Positions 24,265 through 32,800 of a stretch of DNA of 64,000 bases are shown in pieces. The stretch comes from Chloroflexota bacterium. GTDB taxonomy: Bacteria > Chloroflexota > Anaerolineae > Anaerolineales > Villigracilaceae. Both the position numbers and the translations under genes were made by a program. Where the stretch lies: the NCBI GenBank assembly GCA_016234555.1, contig JACRBJ010000065.1, forward strand, positions 62,001 to 126,000, read 5' to 3'. The notes beneath the pieces are model-generated. The model was not told the DNA's origin, ran no database searches, and was given only the letters and a program-made list of their open reading frames with translations. Numbering within the stretch: position 1 is the first letter of the stretch; every line of letters starts with the position of its first letter.

Positions 24265-25053
24265 ATGGACAAATTGGAGAAATTCAAGGCAAGGGCAATC
24301 ATTTTCGACAAGGATGGAACGTTAATCGATTTCGACGCGATGTGGGGCGGATGGGTTGTTTTTTTGGCGGAGCAATTACGACTAGTCAGCGGGGTGGATA
24401 TCCGCGAGGCGTTGTGTGAAGCGATGGGATATGACGAAACCAACAAAAAGGTTTTAGCGCACGGGAAGCTGGCAGCCACGCCCATGTCACAGTTGTACCG
24501 TTTGACGGTTGACGTCATGCAGTCGAGCGGATTGAGCACAGAGCAGGCAGAACTGGCGGTTGAAAAAGGCTGGTGTATTCCCGACCCTGTGATATTGGCA
24601 AAGCAGTTCACAGACACACGTGCCTTGTTTGGCAAGTTGCACAGCCAGGGCATCAAGATCGGCATCGCCACCACCGACGACCGCGCCCCCACCCAGGCGA
24701 TGATCGAAGCGTTTGACATCGAGGAATATATCTCCACAATGGTCTGCGCGGACGATGGGATCAAAGCCAAGCCCGCGCCCGATATGGTGTTGACCATCTG
24801 CGAGAGGATGAAAGTTGACCCCGCCAGCGTGATGGTGGTCGGCGATACAACCGCCGATTTGAAAATGGCTCGCGCCGCAGGGGTGGGACTGGTGGTGGGC
24901 GTGCTTTCGGGTGTTTCCTCCGCCAGAGACCTGGTGACGTTTGCGGATGTCTTGATCGAGTCTGTTGATGATTTACAAAGCTATGCAATGCTCCACGATG
25001 CAAGCACTTCAGAAAATACCCTCAAAGGATTTAATCCCGACGTTGCATTTTGA
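24265..25053 (+). CDS. HAD-superfamily hydrolase (phosphoglycolate phosphatase-like)
   Basis: The ORF track begins far upstream inside the mnmA antisense; the real start is ATG 24265. 262 residues. HAD motif I is IFDKDGTLIDFD (nucleophile Asp), motif II IGIATTDDR, motif III the Lys of KAKPAPDMV, and motif IV VVGDTTADLKMARAAG. The cap domain (about 30-120) is helical, as in the Gph/PGP subfamily. The substrate is a small phosphate ester but cannot be specified. The gene is divergent from mnmA. Confidence 0.9.
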   Translation: MDKLEKFKARAIIFDKDGTLIDFDAMWGGWVVFLAEQLRLVSGVDIREALCEAMGYDETNKKVLAHGKLAATPMSQLYRLTVDVMQSSGLSTEQAELAVEKGWCIPDPVILAKQFTDTRALFGKLHSQGIKIGIATTDDRAPTQAMIEAFDIEEYISTMVCADDGIKAKPAPDMVLTICERMKVDPASVMVVGDTTADLKMARAAGVGLVVGVLSGVSSARDLVTFADVLIESVDDLQSYAMLHDASTSENTLKGFNPDVAF

Positions 25054-25061
25054 GAGTTGAC

Positions 25062-25092
25062 GCTCTGACGGGGGCTAAGCCCCCGTCAGAGC
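25062..25092. repeat. 31-base palindromic repeat, family GCTCTGWCGGGGGCT, copy 2
   Basis: GCTCTGACGGGGGCT and AGCCCCCGTCAGAGC form a near-perfect stem. It lies between the stop codons of the HAD gene and the VWA gene. Copy 1 is at 10197-10227. Confidence 0.8.
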
Positions 25093-25105
25093 AAAGAATA
25101 AATTA

Positions 25106-26728
25106 TTAATCTCTGAGCCTTCGCGCCTGGCGAACCAACTCCACAAATTCATCCATCACTTCGTCGCGGTGGAAATCATCGCTGAGGCGTTGGGCTTCGT
25201 CGTACACATCGTCCATCGAACTTTCCTCCGCCCAATAGCTATCCTTCAAAATTTCGGCGTATTCCGCCACGACCACAGCACGCTGGAAGTAGGGATCGGT
25301 CTCGCGGAAGTCGTAGGCAATATCACTGGTATCGAAGTCCTTTGAAATCTCCGTGACCTGGTGCGTGTCGGGGTCTTCCCAGCGCATGTTGACGGTGGCA
25401 ATTCTGCCGTGGGCTTCGGGGTACAGCTTGATCTCGTACAGCGCCGTGACCGTATGCCCCGCGCCGATCTCGCCCGCATCCACCGTGTTGTCGCGGAAGT
25501 CTTCATCGGCGACGGCGCGGTTTTCGTAGCCGACCAGTCGGTAGCGCATGACCACGTCGGAGTTGAAATCCACCTGCACTTTGGCATCCAGCGCGATAGT
25601 TTGCAAGGTGCTGGTGAGGTCATCGATGAAAAGGCGTTCGGCTTCGTCGATGTCGTCCACGTAGGCGTAGAACCCGTTGCCGTCGTTGGCAAGCTGCTCC
25701 ATGAGCGTGTCGTTGTAATTGTCCATGCCGAATCCGATGGTGGTCATCAACACGCCTTCCTGCACATGGGCGCGGATCTCTTCGAGGATGGAGTCGGCTT
25801 CGGTCTGCCCGACGTTGGCAACCCCGTCCGAGCAGAGGATGACGCGGTTGATTCCGTCAGACTTGAAATCCTGCATCGCCATTTTGTATCCCAGGCGGAT
25901 GCCCGCTTCGGCATTGGTCGAGCCTTCGGGTTCGAGGCTGTAAATCGCGTCGAGGATTCTGCCCTGTTTGGAACCGCGAGTCGGCTCCAAAACTACGCGG
26001 GCTTCCGAGCCATAGACCACGATGCTAACCGTGTCGTCGGAGTGGAGCCGCTCGACGAGCAGTTCCAGCGAGCGTTTGACCAGCCCAAGGCGGTTGTCCA
26101 TGTCCATCGAGCCGGAGACGTCGATCACGAAGACCAGATTCGCATCTTTGCGCTCTTCCTCAGAGACTTCGTAGCCTTGAATGCCAACGCGGAGCATGTC
26201 GTAGCGTTCGCTTTGGGTGAAGGGCGAGGGACCGCCGTCCACGTAGACGCCAAAAGTCTGACGCTCGGATGGGGTCGGGTAGCCCTGCTCGAAGTAGTTG
26301 ACATATTCCTCGACGCGGACGGAATCAGCGGGCGGCAAATTCCCATCGTTCAAATAATTTCGCATGACGGTGTCTGAGCCTGTGTCCTCGTCCAGCGCGA
26401 AGGTCGAGAGGTTGTCATCCTCGGTGTCGATGGATGGGTTGACGCCATAGTCCTCGAAGAACATGTCATAAGGCTCGTTGTTGCTTTTGGGAGCGGATGC
26501 GCCCGCCAGGGGTTGGCTTGCCCCACCCATCGCTTGGGTCGCTGACATAGTCGGCGAATATGCGGGCGCTTCCATTGCAGGCGCTTCGGTGGCGGCGGGC
26601 GCTTCATATTCATAGTCCTGTCGGGCAGGCGCTTCGGTTGCAGATGGGGCAGCCGCTCCCCCACAAGCGGTCAAGAACAGCAGCACGAACAGGACACTCA
26701 AGCCAATGGCTTTGCGTAAGGTCTTCAT
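25106..26728 (-). CDS. VWA-domain lipoprotein (YfbK-like)
   Basis: 540 residues. Lipobox LLFLTACGG, then a disordered Ala/Pro/Glu/Thr linker to about residue 85. The YfbK-type N-terminal segment (TFALDEDTGSDTVMRNYLNDGNLPPADSVRVEEYVNYFE) precedes a von Willebrand factor A domain at about 195-370 with an intact MIDAS motif DVSGSMD, downstream Thr in GSTNAEAG and Asp in LCSDGVAN. The C-terminal part is the DUF3520-like domain. Such proteins bind ligands in a metal-dependent way at the cell surface; the partner is unknown. A good AGGAG precedes the ATG. Confidence 0.88.
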   Translation of the reverse strand: MKTLRKAIGLSVLFVLLFLTACGGAAAPSATEAPARQDYEYEAPAATEAPAMEAPAYSPTMSATQAMGGASQPLAGASAPKSNNEPYDMFFEDYGVNPSIDTEDDNLSTFALDEDTGSDTVMRNYLNDGNLPPADSVRVEEYVNYFEQGYPTPSERQTFGVYVDGGPSPFTQSERYDMLRVGIQGYEVSEEERKDANLVFVIDVSGSMDMDNRLGLVKRSLELLVERLHSDDTVSIVVYGSEARVVLEPTRGSKQGRILDAIYSLEPEGSTNAEAGIRLGYKMAMQDFKSDGINRVILCSDGVANVGQTEADSILEEIRAHVQEGVLMTTIGFGMDNYNDTLMEQLANDGNGFYAYVDDIDEAERLFIDDLTSTLQTIALDAKVQVDFNSDVVMRYRLVGYENRAVADEDFRDNTVDAGEIGAGHTVTALYEIKLYPEAHGRIATVNMRWEDPDTHQVTEISKDFDTSDIAYDFRETDPYFQRAVVVAEYAEILKDSYWAEESSMDDVYDEAQRLSDDFHRDEVMDEFVELVRQARRLRD

Positions 26729-26865
26729 TTCTTATTCTCCTATTTTATTTTTGGTGGTTCAGCGGGCGGCGTCCCGCTGAATTGGATTGTTGATTGGATG
26801 ACGCGGCATCGAATGAGAATGTTCCCAAACCAACCGACAACCATGTAAAGTCACGGCACCCGAAC

Positions 26866-26878
26866 TTACACGGTGTAA
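26866..26878. promoter_or_regulatory. Short perfect palindrome upstream of the REC-GGDEF gene
   Basis: TTACACGGTGTAA, a 13-base palindrome with a single central base, about 58 bases before the start. It could be a regulator site. The 26729-26935 region otherwise shows only AT-rich promoter-like DNA. Confidence 0.35.
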
Positions 26879-26935
26879 AATTGTGATGGATCAAAACATT
26901 TCACTTCTTAAGCCAAAACGGAAATGGATGAAGCC

Positions 26936-27847
26936 ATGAAAATACTAGTAGCAGAAGACGAACCAGGGTCACGGCGATTGGTCAAGATGGTCCTGTCTGC
27001 CGCGGGGTATGAAGTTGTGGAAGCCGTGGATGGGCAGGAAGCGTGGGAGATATTCCAGCGCGAACCGTTCCAATTGATCGTGACCGATTGGATGATGCCC
27101 CGCCTTGACGGCGCCGGTCTGATCCAAAACATCCGTGCCATTCAAAAGAGTTACACCTACATCATCATGCTGACTGCCATCGACGGGAAGCCCAAAGTGG
27201 TCATGGGGCTGGAAGCCGGCGCCGATGAATACCTTACCAAGCCTTTCAACAGGCAGGAACTCCTGGCGCGGATTGCAAGCGGGAAGCGAATCCTTCGGCT
27301 GGAGGAGCAGTTGACCGAGGCGCGTCAGCAGGTGGAAGTCCTTGCCATGCATGATGGGTTGACGGGCTTGCTGAACCGCCGTGCAATCGAAGAACATGCC
27401 GGGGCTGAATTCAAAATGGTCGCTCGCAAGGAACGCCCGATGAGCGTGATCATGCTCGACGTGGATCATTTCAAAAACGTCAACGACCAGTTTGGGCATG
27501 CTATCGGCGACCAGGTTCTGCGACAGGTTGCAAAGGTGCTGCAGGAAAACTCGCGCGGCTATGACCGCGTGGGGCGTTGGGGCGGCGAGGAATTCCTTCT
27601 TATCCTGCCTGACACTGAACTGAGGGACGCTGCCCTGGTTGCCGAACGTCTTCGAACCCAAACAGCGGGGACAAAAATACCGCTGGAAAGTGGAGAGTCT
27701 ATTTCCGTTCAAATCAGCCTGGGCGTTGCATGTACTGTCAATGGATTCCCGTCACTGGCAAAATTAATAGAGGCTGCTGACCAATCCCTTTATAAGGCAA
27801 AACAAACCGGCAGAAATCGCGTTTGCATCCACGAATCGGAGCCATAA
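26936..27847 (+). CDS. Response regulator with GGDEF diguanylate cyclase domain
   Basis: 303 residues from ATG 26936 (MKILVAEDEPGS); an in-frame ATG four codons upstream is possible but less usual. Residues 1-120 are a receiver domain with acidic pair EDE, phospho-acceptor Asp in VTDWMMPRLDG, Thr in MLTA and Lys in LTKPF. A short coiled-coil linker (LEEQLTEARQQVEVL) leads to a GGDEF domain with the active-site motif RWGGEEF. GGEEF is catalytically competent for c-di-GMP synthesis. No RxxD inhibitory site is obvious. No cognate kinase is adjacent. With the HD-GYP protein at 195 it provides both arms of c-di-GMP turnover in this window. Confidence 0.93.
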   Translation: MKILVAEDEPGSRRLVKMVLSAAGYEVVEAVDGQEAWEIFQREPFQLIVTDWMMPRLDGAGLIQNIRAIQKSYTYIIMLTAIDGKPKVVMGLEAGADEYLTKPFNRQELLARIASGKRILRLEEQLTEARQQVEVLAMHDGLTGLLNRRAIEEHAGAEFKMVARKERPMSVIMLDVDHFKNVNDQFGHAIGDQVLRQVAKVLQENSRGYDRVGRWGGEEFLLILPDTELRDAALVAERLRTQTAGTKIPLESGESISVQISLGVACTVNGFPSLAKLIEAADQSLYKAKQTGRNRVCIHESEP

Positions 27848-27850
27848 ACA

Positions 27851-29494
27851 ATGCCGCCGCGTCCCTGGTATCACAAGACAAGCATCTATCAAATCTACCC
27901 ACGTTCGTTTTACGACAGCAACGGCGACGGCATTGGCGACATAAAGGGGATTCTGCAAAAGCTGGATTACATCCAGGGACTTGGCTTCGAGACGATCTGG
28001 TCCTCGCCCTTCTTTTCCTCACCCCAGGCTGATTTCGGCTATGACATCTCGAACTACACTGATATCGCTCCCGAATACGGCACAATGAATGACGCCCTGC
28101 GCCTCATCGAGGAAGTCCACAAGCGTGGGATGCGAATCGTCTTCGATATGGTGATGAACCACACGTCAGACCAGCATCCGTGGTTCAAGGAGTCGCGTTC
28201 TTCGCAGGACAACCCCAAAGCGGATTGGTATATTTGGCGTCCCCCCTCCAACTCCCCCCATTTTTGCAAAAAATGGGGGGAGAGACCGAATAATTGGAAC
28301 AGCATGACGGGCGGGAGCGGCTGGCACTATGCCCCCGAGCGCGGGCAATATTTCTGGTCAAGCTTTCTCCCCTTCCAACCTGACTTGAACTATCGCAATC
28401 CCGAAGTAAAAAAAGCCATGTTCGAGGCTGTCCGCTTTTGGCTGGGCAAAGGCGTGGACGGTTTTCGGCTGGACATCTTCAACGTCATCTACAAGGATGC
28501 AGAATTCCACGACAATCCTTTCTCGTTCAAGTTAGCTCCAACAGAAGACGACCCATCGGGATTTTTTCAAGAGGCAAAATACACGCTGAACCAGCCTGAG
28601 AGTTTTGAATTCGCGCGGGAACTCCGCAGTGTGACGGAAGAATTCGGCGAAAGGATGCTGTTGGGCGAAGTCAGTGGAAATCGGCAGATTATCCGCAAGT
28701 TTCTTGGGGATGAGGTCAACAACGGGCTGGGACTGGTCTTCGACTTTGCGATGCTCGACTTCAAGTTCACGGCGGATTACTTCCGCGCGTTGATCGAGGA
28801 AATGGAACGGCACTACCCCGACCCGTTCATGCCCGTTTACGTTTTCAGCAACCACGACAAGCACAGGAGCATGTTCAGACTGGGAGACGACCTCCGCAAG
28901 GCGAAACTGCTTGCCATGTTCCAACTCACCGCGCGCGGCGTGCCCTGCATGTACTACGGCGAGGAAATCGGCATGACGGATTTGAAGCAACCCTTCGGCT
29001 CCGCGCTCGACCCACTCCCCCACAAATTCAAACTCGTCCCACGCTTTATCTTCGACCTGCTTGGGCTGTTCGCCAACCGCGACGAAGTCCGCACGCCGAT
29101 GCAATGGGACGGGACAAGGAACGCAGGCTTTTCTTCCGCTGAAAAAACCTGGCTGCCCGTGCATGAAAATTACCCGTCGATCAATGTGCAGCATGAAGAC
29201 GGTGATAAAGATTCCCTGTTGAACATCATCCGCGCGCTGGGAAAAATCCGCCAAGAGGAAGGGGCTCTGCGGGATGGTCCGCTGGAACTCATGGATGGTC
29301 TGCCCGATGGCGTACTCGGATACATCAGAAAGTTTGAAGACAACAAGCTCGCTGTCTTGTTGAATTTTGACGGGCAGGCAAGGGAAGTCCCCATTGAATA
29401 CTCGGAATGCGTTTTCAAATTATCCAGCGGGGATGTGGCAAAAGAAAAAGCCATTCAGTTGAATGGCTTTGGTGGGATGATTATAAAATTGTAG
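27851..29494 (+). CDS. GH13 alpha-glucosidase (oligo-1,6-glucosidase type) with in-frame palindrome
   Basis: 547 residues. Start MPPRPWYHKTSIYQIYPRSF and the SNGDGIGDIKGI block are typical of GH13 oligo-1,6-/alpha-glucosidases. Catalytic residues sit in GFRLDIFN (nucleophile Asp near 200), LLGEVSGN (acid/base Glu) and FSNHDKHRS (stabilising Asp). The final 90 residues form the usual beta-sandwich domain C. Cytoplasmic, as no signal is seen. Near residue 135-150, where relatives go from DWYIWR almost directly to PPNNW, this protein has an extra SNSPHFCKKWGER encoded by a perfect 31-base palindrome (28252-28282). It lies four bases after the GGDEF gene. Confidence 0.9.
   Translation: MPPRPWYHKTSIYQIYPRSFYDSNGDGIGDIKGILQKLDYIQGLGFETIWSSPFFSSPQADFGYDISNYTDIAPEYGTMNDALRLIEEVHKRGMRIVFDMVMNHTSDQHPWFKESRSSQDNPKADWYIWRPPSNSPHFCKKWGERPNNWNSMTGGSGWHYAPERGQYFWSSFLPFQPDLNYRNPEVKKAMFEAVRFWLGKGVDGFRLDIFNVIYKDAEFHDNPFSFKLAPTEDDPSGFFQEAKYTLNQPESFEFARELRSVTEEFGERMLLGEVSGNRQIIRKFLGDEVNNGLGLVFDFAMLDFKFTADYFRALIEEMERHYPDPFMPVYVFSNHDKHRSMFRLGDDLRKAKLLAMFQLTARGVPCMYYGEEIGMTDLKQPFGSALDPLPHKFKLVPRFIFDLLGLFANRDEVRTPMQWDGTRNAGFSSAEKTWLPVHENYPSINVQHEDGDKDSLLNIIRALGKIRQEEGALRDGPLELMDGLPDGVLGYIRKFEDNKLAVLLNFDGQAREVPIEYSECVFKLSSGDVAKEKAIQLNGFGGMIIKL
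28252..28282. repeat. Palindromic element inside the GH13 coding sequence
   Basis: CTCCCCCCATTTTT (28252-28265) and AAAAATGGGGGGAG (28269-28282) are perfect complements with a three-base loop. The element is read through in frame as part of the glucosidase. Such elements are normally intergenic. Confidence 0.85.
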
Positions 29495-29521
29495 TAGGGG
29501 CGGATCGCGATCCGCCCCTAC
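29494..29521. repeat. GTAGGGGCGG palindromic repeat, intergenic copy
   Basis: GTAGGGGCGGATCG and CGATCCGCCCCTAC form a perfect 28-base palindrome between the stop codons of the GH13 gene and alaS. Relatives lie at 30804-30830 (inside alaS) and 54778-54803. Confidence 0.85.
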
Positions 29522-29526
29522 AAAAC

Positions 29527-32250
29527 CTATTTCAATTTTTCTTCAAGAACTTTCGGCAATTTACCGAGCGCCTCTTTGACATCTCCTGATGATGTGCTGC
29601 CCTGCGCCAGGTTGGGACGTCCACCGCCCTTGCCGCCGATGCCGACGATCAGGTCACCAGCCTTGACTCCGCGTTTGACGAGGTCTTCGGTCAGCACCGC
29701 AATAACAGTGGAGCCAGTGACCAGAACCGCCGCACCATTCTTCGGATATTTCTCGCGGAATTTATCTGCCAGTGTGCGGAGGGTATCCACATCGGCATTC
29801 GGGATTTCCACGCCAAGCACGTTCACATCCTTCACAGTTTGAACATTGGCGAGTTGAGCGGTGAACGTTGAAAGTGCAGTCTGCGCGCGCAGGTCAGCAA
29901 GTTGCTTTTTGAGGTCGGAGACTTCATCCTGCAAGGCTTCCACTTTGGCGGGGACTTCATCCACTGAGGACTTCAACGCGCCCGCGGCTTGTTTAAGGGT
30001 CTTGAAGCGCTTCTGGATCAAGTCGTACGCGCCGCGACCTGTGACCGCTTCGATACGGCGGATGCCAGCCGCAGCCGAGCCTTCGCTAACGATGAGGAAG
30101 GCGCCGATGTCGGAGGTGCGGTCGAGATGCGTGCCGCCACACAACTCATAAGAATATTTGTCGTCTTCGTCTTCGAGAATGGAGATCGTTCTCACAACCT
30201 CGCCATACTTCTCGCCGAAGAGCGCCATCGCGCCTTCCTTGCGAGCTTCATCCAGCGATTTGACTTCCTTGTGGACGGGCATGTCTTCGGCAATGGCTTC
30301 GTTGACCATCTTCTCGACGCGCTCGATCTGTTCGGGGGTCATCGCGTCGGGTTGGGTGAAATCGAAGCGCAGGTGAGTCGGAGCAACAAGAGAACCCGCC
30401 TGCCGCGCATGGTCGCCGAGGACTTCGTGCAGCGCCTTGTGGAGCAAATGCGTGGCGGTGTGATTGCGCATGATATTGTGGCGGCGGACCATGTCCACCT
30501 CGGCAACGGCTTTGTCGCCCACTTTGGGCTGACCAGAGATCACCTGCCCGATGTGAGTAATCGTTCCAGCCGCGGCACGGCGGGCGGAACTAATTTCGAT
30601 TTCCCAATCGTTGCCACGAATGTAACCTTCGTCACCTACCTGACCACCAGCTTCGATGTAGAAACCAGTCTTGGGCAGGATGACTTCGACCTGGTCGTCG
30701 AGGGAGGCAGAGGAAACCGATTCACCGTTGACGATGAGCGCGAGGACTTCGCCTTCCACCTTTGTGCTGGTGTATGGGTCGTATTCCACGCCGTTCGGTC
30801 CAAGTAGGGGCGGGGTGACCCCGCCCCTACCCGATTGGAGGTCTTTCAAAATATTGGCAAAGAATTCCGAGTCTTCGCCGCCGAGTTTGCCCATGGCTTT
30901 GCCGCCGCCAGAGGCTTTGCTGTGTTCGTTCTTCGCGGCAGTGAAACCTGCTTCATCGATGTCGAGTCCCTGCTCGCGGGCGATGTCGCGGGAGATTTCG
31001 AATGGCAAGCCGTAGGTGGCGTACAGGTCGAAGGCTTTGTGACCATCGAGGGTGGTTTGGTTGGCAGCGCGAATCTCAGAGAGTAGATTCTCCAAATGGG
31101 CAGTGCCAGCTTCAACGGTCCGAGCGAAGCGGACCTCCTCGCGAGTCAGGTTATCCAAAATCGTCGCCTTGTTCTTTTCCAGTTCGGGATAAAAGTCGCC
31201 ATATTCCGCAATGACCGCTTCCGCAACTTTGGCGAGGAACGGCTGGTGGAGTCCGATCTTCGTCCCGAAGCGGGCGGCGCGGCGAATGATCATGCGGGTG
31301 ACGTAGTTGCGTCCGCCGTTGCCGGGGACAACGCCATCGGCGATAAGGAAGGCGGCGGAGCGGGCGTGGTCACAGATGACGCGGTAGGGCGTGAAGTCGG
31401 CGAGCATTTCCTTTTCGCTGTGACCCGTGAGCGAGCGCAGAACGTCGAGCGAGCCGGTGAAGAGGTCGGTCTTGTAGTTGGAGTCGACGCCCTGCAAAAC
31501 GGAGACGATACGTTCAAAGCCCATGCCCGTATCGACGTGCTTGGCGGGAAGCGGCTCGAGGCGACCATCTTCAGAAAGGTTGTATTGAATGAAAACGTTG
31601 TTCCAGAGTTCGAGGAAGCGCGTGCATTCGCCGTTGACTCCGCAGCGGTGTTCCCTGCCGCGCATGTTGTCGCGTTCTTCGCCGAGGTCGATGTGGATTT
31701 CGGAGCAGGGTCCGCAGGGACCAAACTCCGCCATCTGCCAGAAGTTTTCCTTGCGGCCGAAGAAGAGGACATGCGAAGGGTCGAAACCAGGCTGTTCCTT
31801 CCAGATGTCACCAGCCTCATCGTCACGCGGGACATTGCCTTTGTCATCTTCGAAGCAGGTGGCGTAGAGCTTGTCCTTGGGCAGACCCCAGACTTCGGTG
31901 AGCAGTTGCCACGACCAGGCAATGGCTTCCTTTTTATAGTAGTCGCCGAACGACCAGTTGCCGAGCATCTCGAAGAAGGTGTGATGCGTGTCGTCGCGTC
32001 CCACGTCTTCGAGATCGTTGTGCTTGCCTGCCACGCGCATGCATTTCTGCGAGTCGACAGCGCGGGTGTAGGGTTTCTTGTCGGTGCCGATGAAGACGTC
32101 CTTGAACTGCACCATGCCCGAGTTGGTGAAGAGCAGGGTGGCGTCCCCGCCCGGCACAAGGGACATGGACGGCACGGCGGTATGTCCGTGCTCGACGAAG
32201 AAGTCAATGAAGTCCTGACGAATCTGGTTGCCTGTTAGTTTTTTGCTCAT
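29527..32250 (-). CDS. alaS: Alanyl-tRNA synthetase
   Basis: 907 residues, full length. Class II aminoacylation core at the N-terminus (FTNSGMVQFKDVFIG, RDDTHHTFFEMLGNWSFGDY), editing domain with zinc ligands HTATHLLHKAL and CGGTHLD near 590-700, coiled coil, and a C-Ala/DHHA1 domain ending GIGGKGGGRPNLAQGS. The ATG follows GGAG at good distance. Between the core and editing domains, near residue 480, nine residues (GRGGVTPPL) come from a palindromic repeat inserted in frame (30804-30830). Upstream lies an alanine-rich leader peptide and terminator that look like an attenuator. A weaker TTTATAAT -10-like box at 32285-32292 could give a second, unattenuated transcript. Confidence 0.96.
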   Translation of the reverse strand: MSKKLTGNQIRQDFIDFFVEHGHTAVPSMSLVPGGDATLLFTNSGMVQFKDVFIGTDKKPYTRAVDSQKCMRVAGKHNDLEDVGRDDTHHTFFEMLGNWSFGDYYKKEAIAWSWQLLTEVWGLPKDKLYATCFEDDKGNVPRDDEAGDIWKEQPGFDPSHVLFFGRKENFWQMAEFGPCGPCSEIHIDLGEERDNMRGREHRCGVNGECTRFLELWNNVFIQYNLSEDGRLEPLPAKHVDTGMGFERIVSVLQGVDSNYKTDLFTGSLDVLRSLTGHSEKEMLADFTPYRVICDHARSAAFLIADGVVPGNGGRNYVTRMIIRRAARFGTKIGLHQPFLAKVAEAVIAEYGDFYPELEKNKATILDNLTREEVRFARTVEAGTAHLENLLSEIRAANQTTLDGHKAFDLYATYGLPFEISRDIAREQGLDIDEAGFTAAKNEHSKASGGGKAMGKLGGEDSEFFANILKDLQSGRGGVTPPLLGPNGVEYDPYTSTKVEGEVLALIVNGESVSSASLDDQVEVILPKTGFYIEAGGQVGDEGYIRGNDWEIEISSARRAAAGTITHIGQVISGQPKVGDKAVAEVDMVRRHNIMRNHTATHLLHKALHEVLGDHARQAGSLVAPTHLRFDFTQPDAMTPEQIERVEKMVNEAIAEDMPVHKEVKSLDEARKEGAMALFGEKYGEVVRTISILEDEDDKYSYELCGGTHLDRTSDIGAFLIVSEGSAAAGIRRIEAVTGRGAYDLIQKRFKTLKQAAGALKSSVDEVPAKVEALQDEVSDLKKQLADLRAQTALSTFTAQLANVQTVKDVNVLGVEIPNADVDTLRTLADKFREKYPKNGAAVLVTGSTVIAVLTEDLVKRGVKAGDLIVGIGGKGGGRPNLAQGSTSSGDVKEALGKLPKVLEEKLK
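30804..30830. repeat. GTAGGGGCGG palindromic repeat inserted in frame within alaS
   Basis: GTAGGGGCGGGG and CCCCGCCCCTAC with a three-base loop, 27 bases in all, so nine codons without a stop on the alaS strand. It belongs to the same family as the intergenic copies at 29494 and 54778. Confidence 0.85.
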
Positions 32251-32327
32251 GAAAACGCTCCGAAGATTTGATAATGACTGGCGAATTATAAATGAGGAAT
32301 GCGGAATGAAGAATGAGGAATGGCAGA

Positions 32328-32362
32328 ATAAAAAAGTCCCGAACCTGTTGGTTTCGGGACTT
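32328..32362 (-). terminator. Leader terminator (attenuator) upstream of alaS
   Basis: On the minus strand AAGTCCCGAA pairs with TTCGGGACTT around a short loop, followed by TTTTATT. It stands between the leader peptide and alaS with no gene ending at it apart from the peptide. CAGGTTC in its 3' part is complementary to GAACCTG within the leader peptide codons 22-24, which would allow an alternative antiterminator. Confidence 0.85.
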
Positions 32363-32380
32363 GGTTTTCTTCATCCAGTC

Positions 32381-32461
32381 TCAAGCCGTGGCAGGTTCAC
32401 AGAACGCGCGCGTAGCAGCGGCGGCTTGAGCGGTTGCAGAGGGCTTGAAGGTTTGTTCCAT
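32381..32461 (-). CDS. Alanine-rich leader peptide of alaS
   Basis: A 26-codon ORF, too short for the ORF track's main list, with nine alanine codons including four in a row (AQAAAATRA, codons 12-19). The minus-strand -10 box TATAAT (32469-32474) ends seven bases before the ATG, so transcription should begin at or next to the start codon and the peptide would be translated leaderless. The ORF ends 19 bases before a rho-independent terminator, and alaS follows. Length, codon bias for the cognate amino acid and the terminator are those of amino-acid attenuation leaders such as those for Trp, His or Phe operons. An alanine leader on alaS is unusual. Confidence 0.75.
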   Translation of the reverse strand: MEQTFKPSATAQAAAATRAFCEPATA

Positions 32462-32800
32462 GGGCGGGATTATACACGCGGAAAAAGGAGTTGGGAAGTG
32501 GGAATTGGGAGTTTTTCGCTTTTTCCTGCCGCCAACGAAGGATGATCGAAGGATCAACGAAGGATCAACGAAGGATGATGCTGCCAAATTTGGGGTTTTG
32601 ACAGCGAAATTTACGCTGAGAGCAGGTTCTGTTTCGAGGGGATTTGGGATGGGCTGGCAGTTCACACCAGAGCAAATTATTCCTCGCTAGGTTACGAGGT
32701 TTACTCAAGCAGGCTCTTCAAATGGTTATCCTTGGATATTGCAAAAACAAGAATTCGGGTATATATTTCCTATATTGGTTCAATATATGGGAGTATCGAT
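32462..32800. other. Intergenic region between the alaS promoter and the AT-rich cassette
   Basis: Contains the alaS leader promoter (TATAAT on the minus strand at 32469-32474), a GGGAAGTGGGAATTGGGAG purine run, a short tandem array of CGAAGGATCAA units (about 32533-32580), a TTTTGACAGCG stretch that could be a -35 box, and a small CCTCG/CGAGG hairpin near 32682-32700. Base composition drops sharply from about 32700 on. The 81-codon ORF on the track here looks non-coding. Confidence 0.5.

Noticed and set aside
31096-32238. 380-codon plus-strand ORF opposite alaS
   Set aside because: Antisense shadow of the AlaS catalytic core.
32250-32480. T-box riboswitch upstream of alaS
   Set aside because: No T-box sequence or specifier-loop structure is visible; the Ala-rich ORF plus terminator explains the region better.
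32533-32580. Tandem CGAAGGATCAA units as a possible CRISPR
   Set aside because: Units are 11 bases with no unique spacers and no cas genes; it is a simple tandem repeat.
32445-32690. 81-codon plus-strand ORF upstream of the AT-rich cassette
   Set aside because: Covers the antisense of the leader promoter and short tandem repeats; low-complexity coding and no ribosome binding site.
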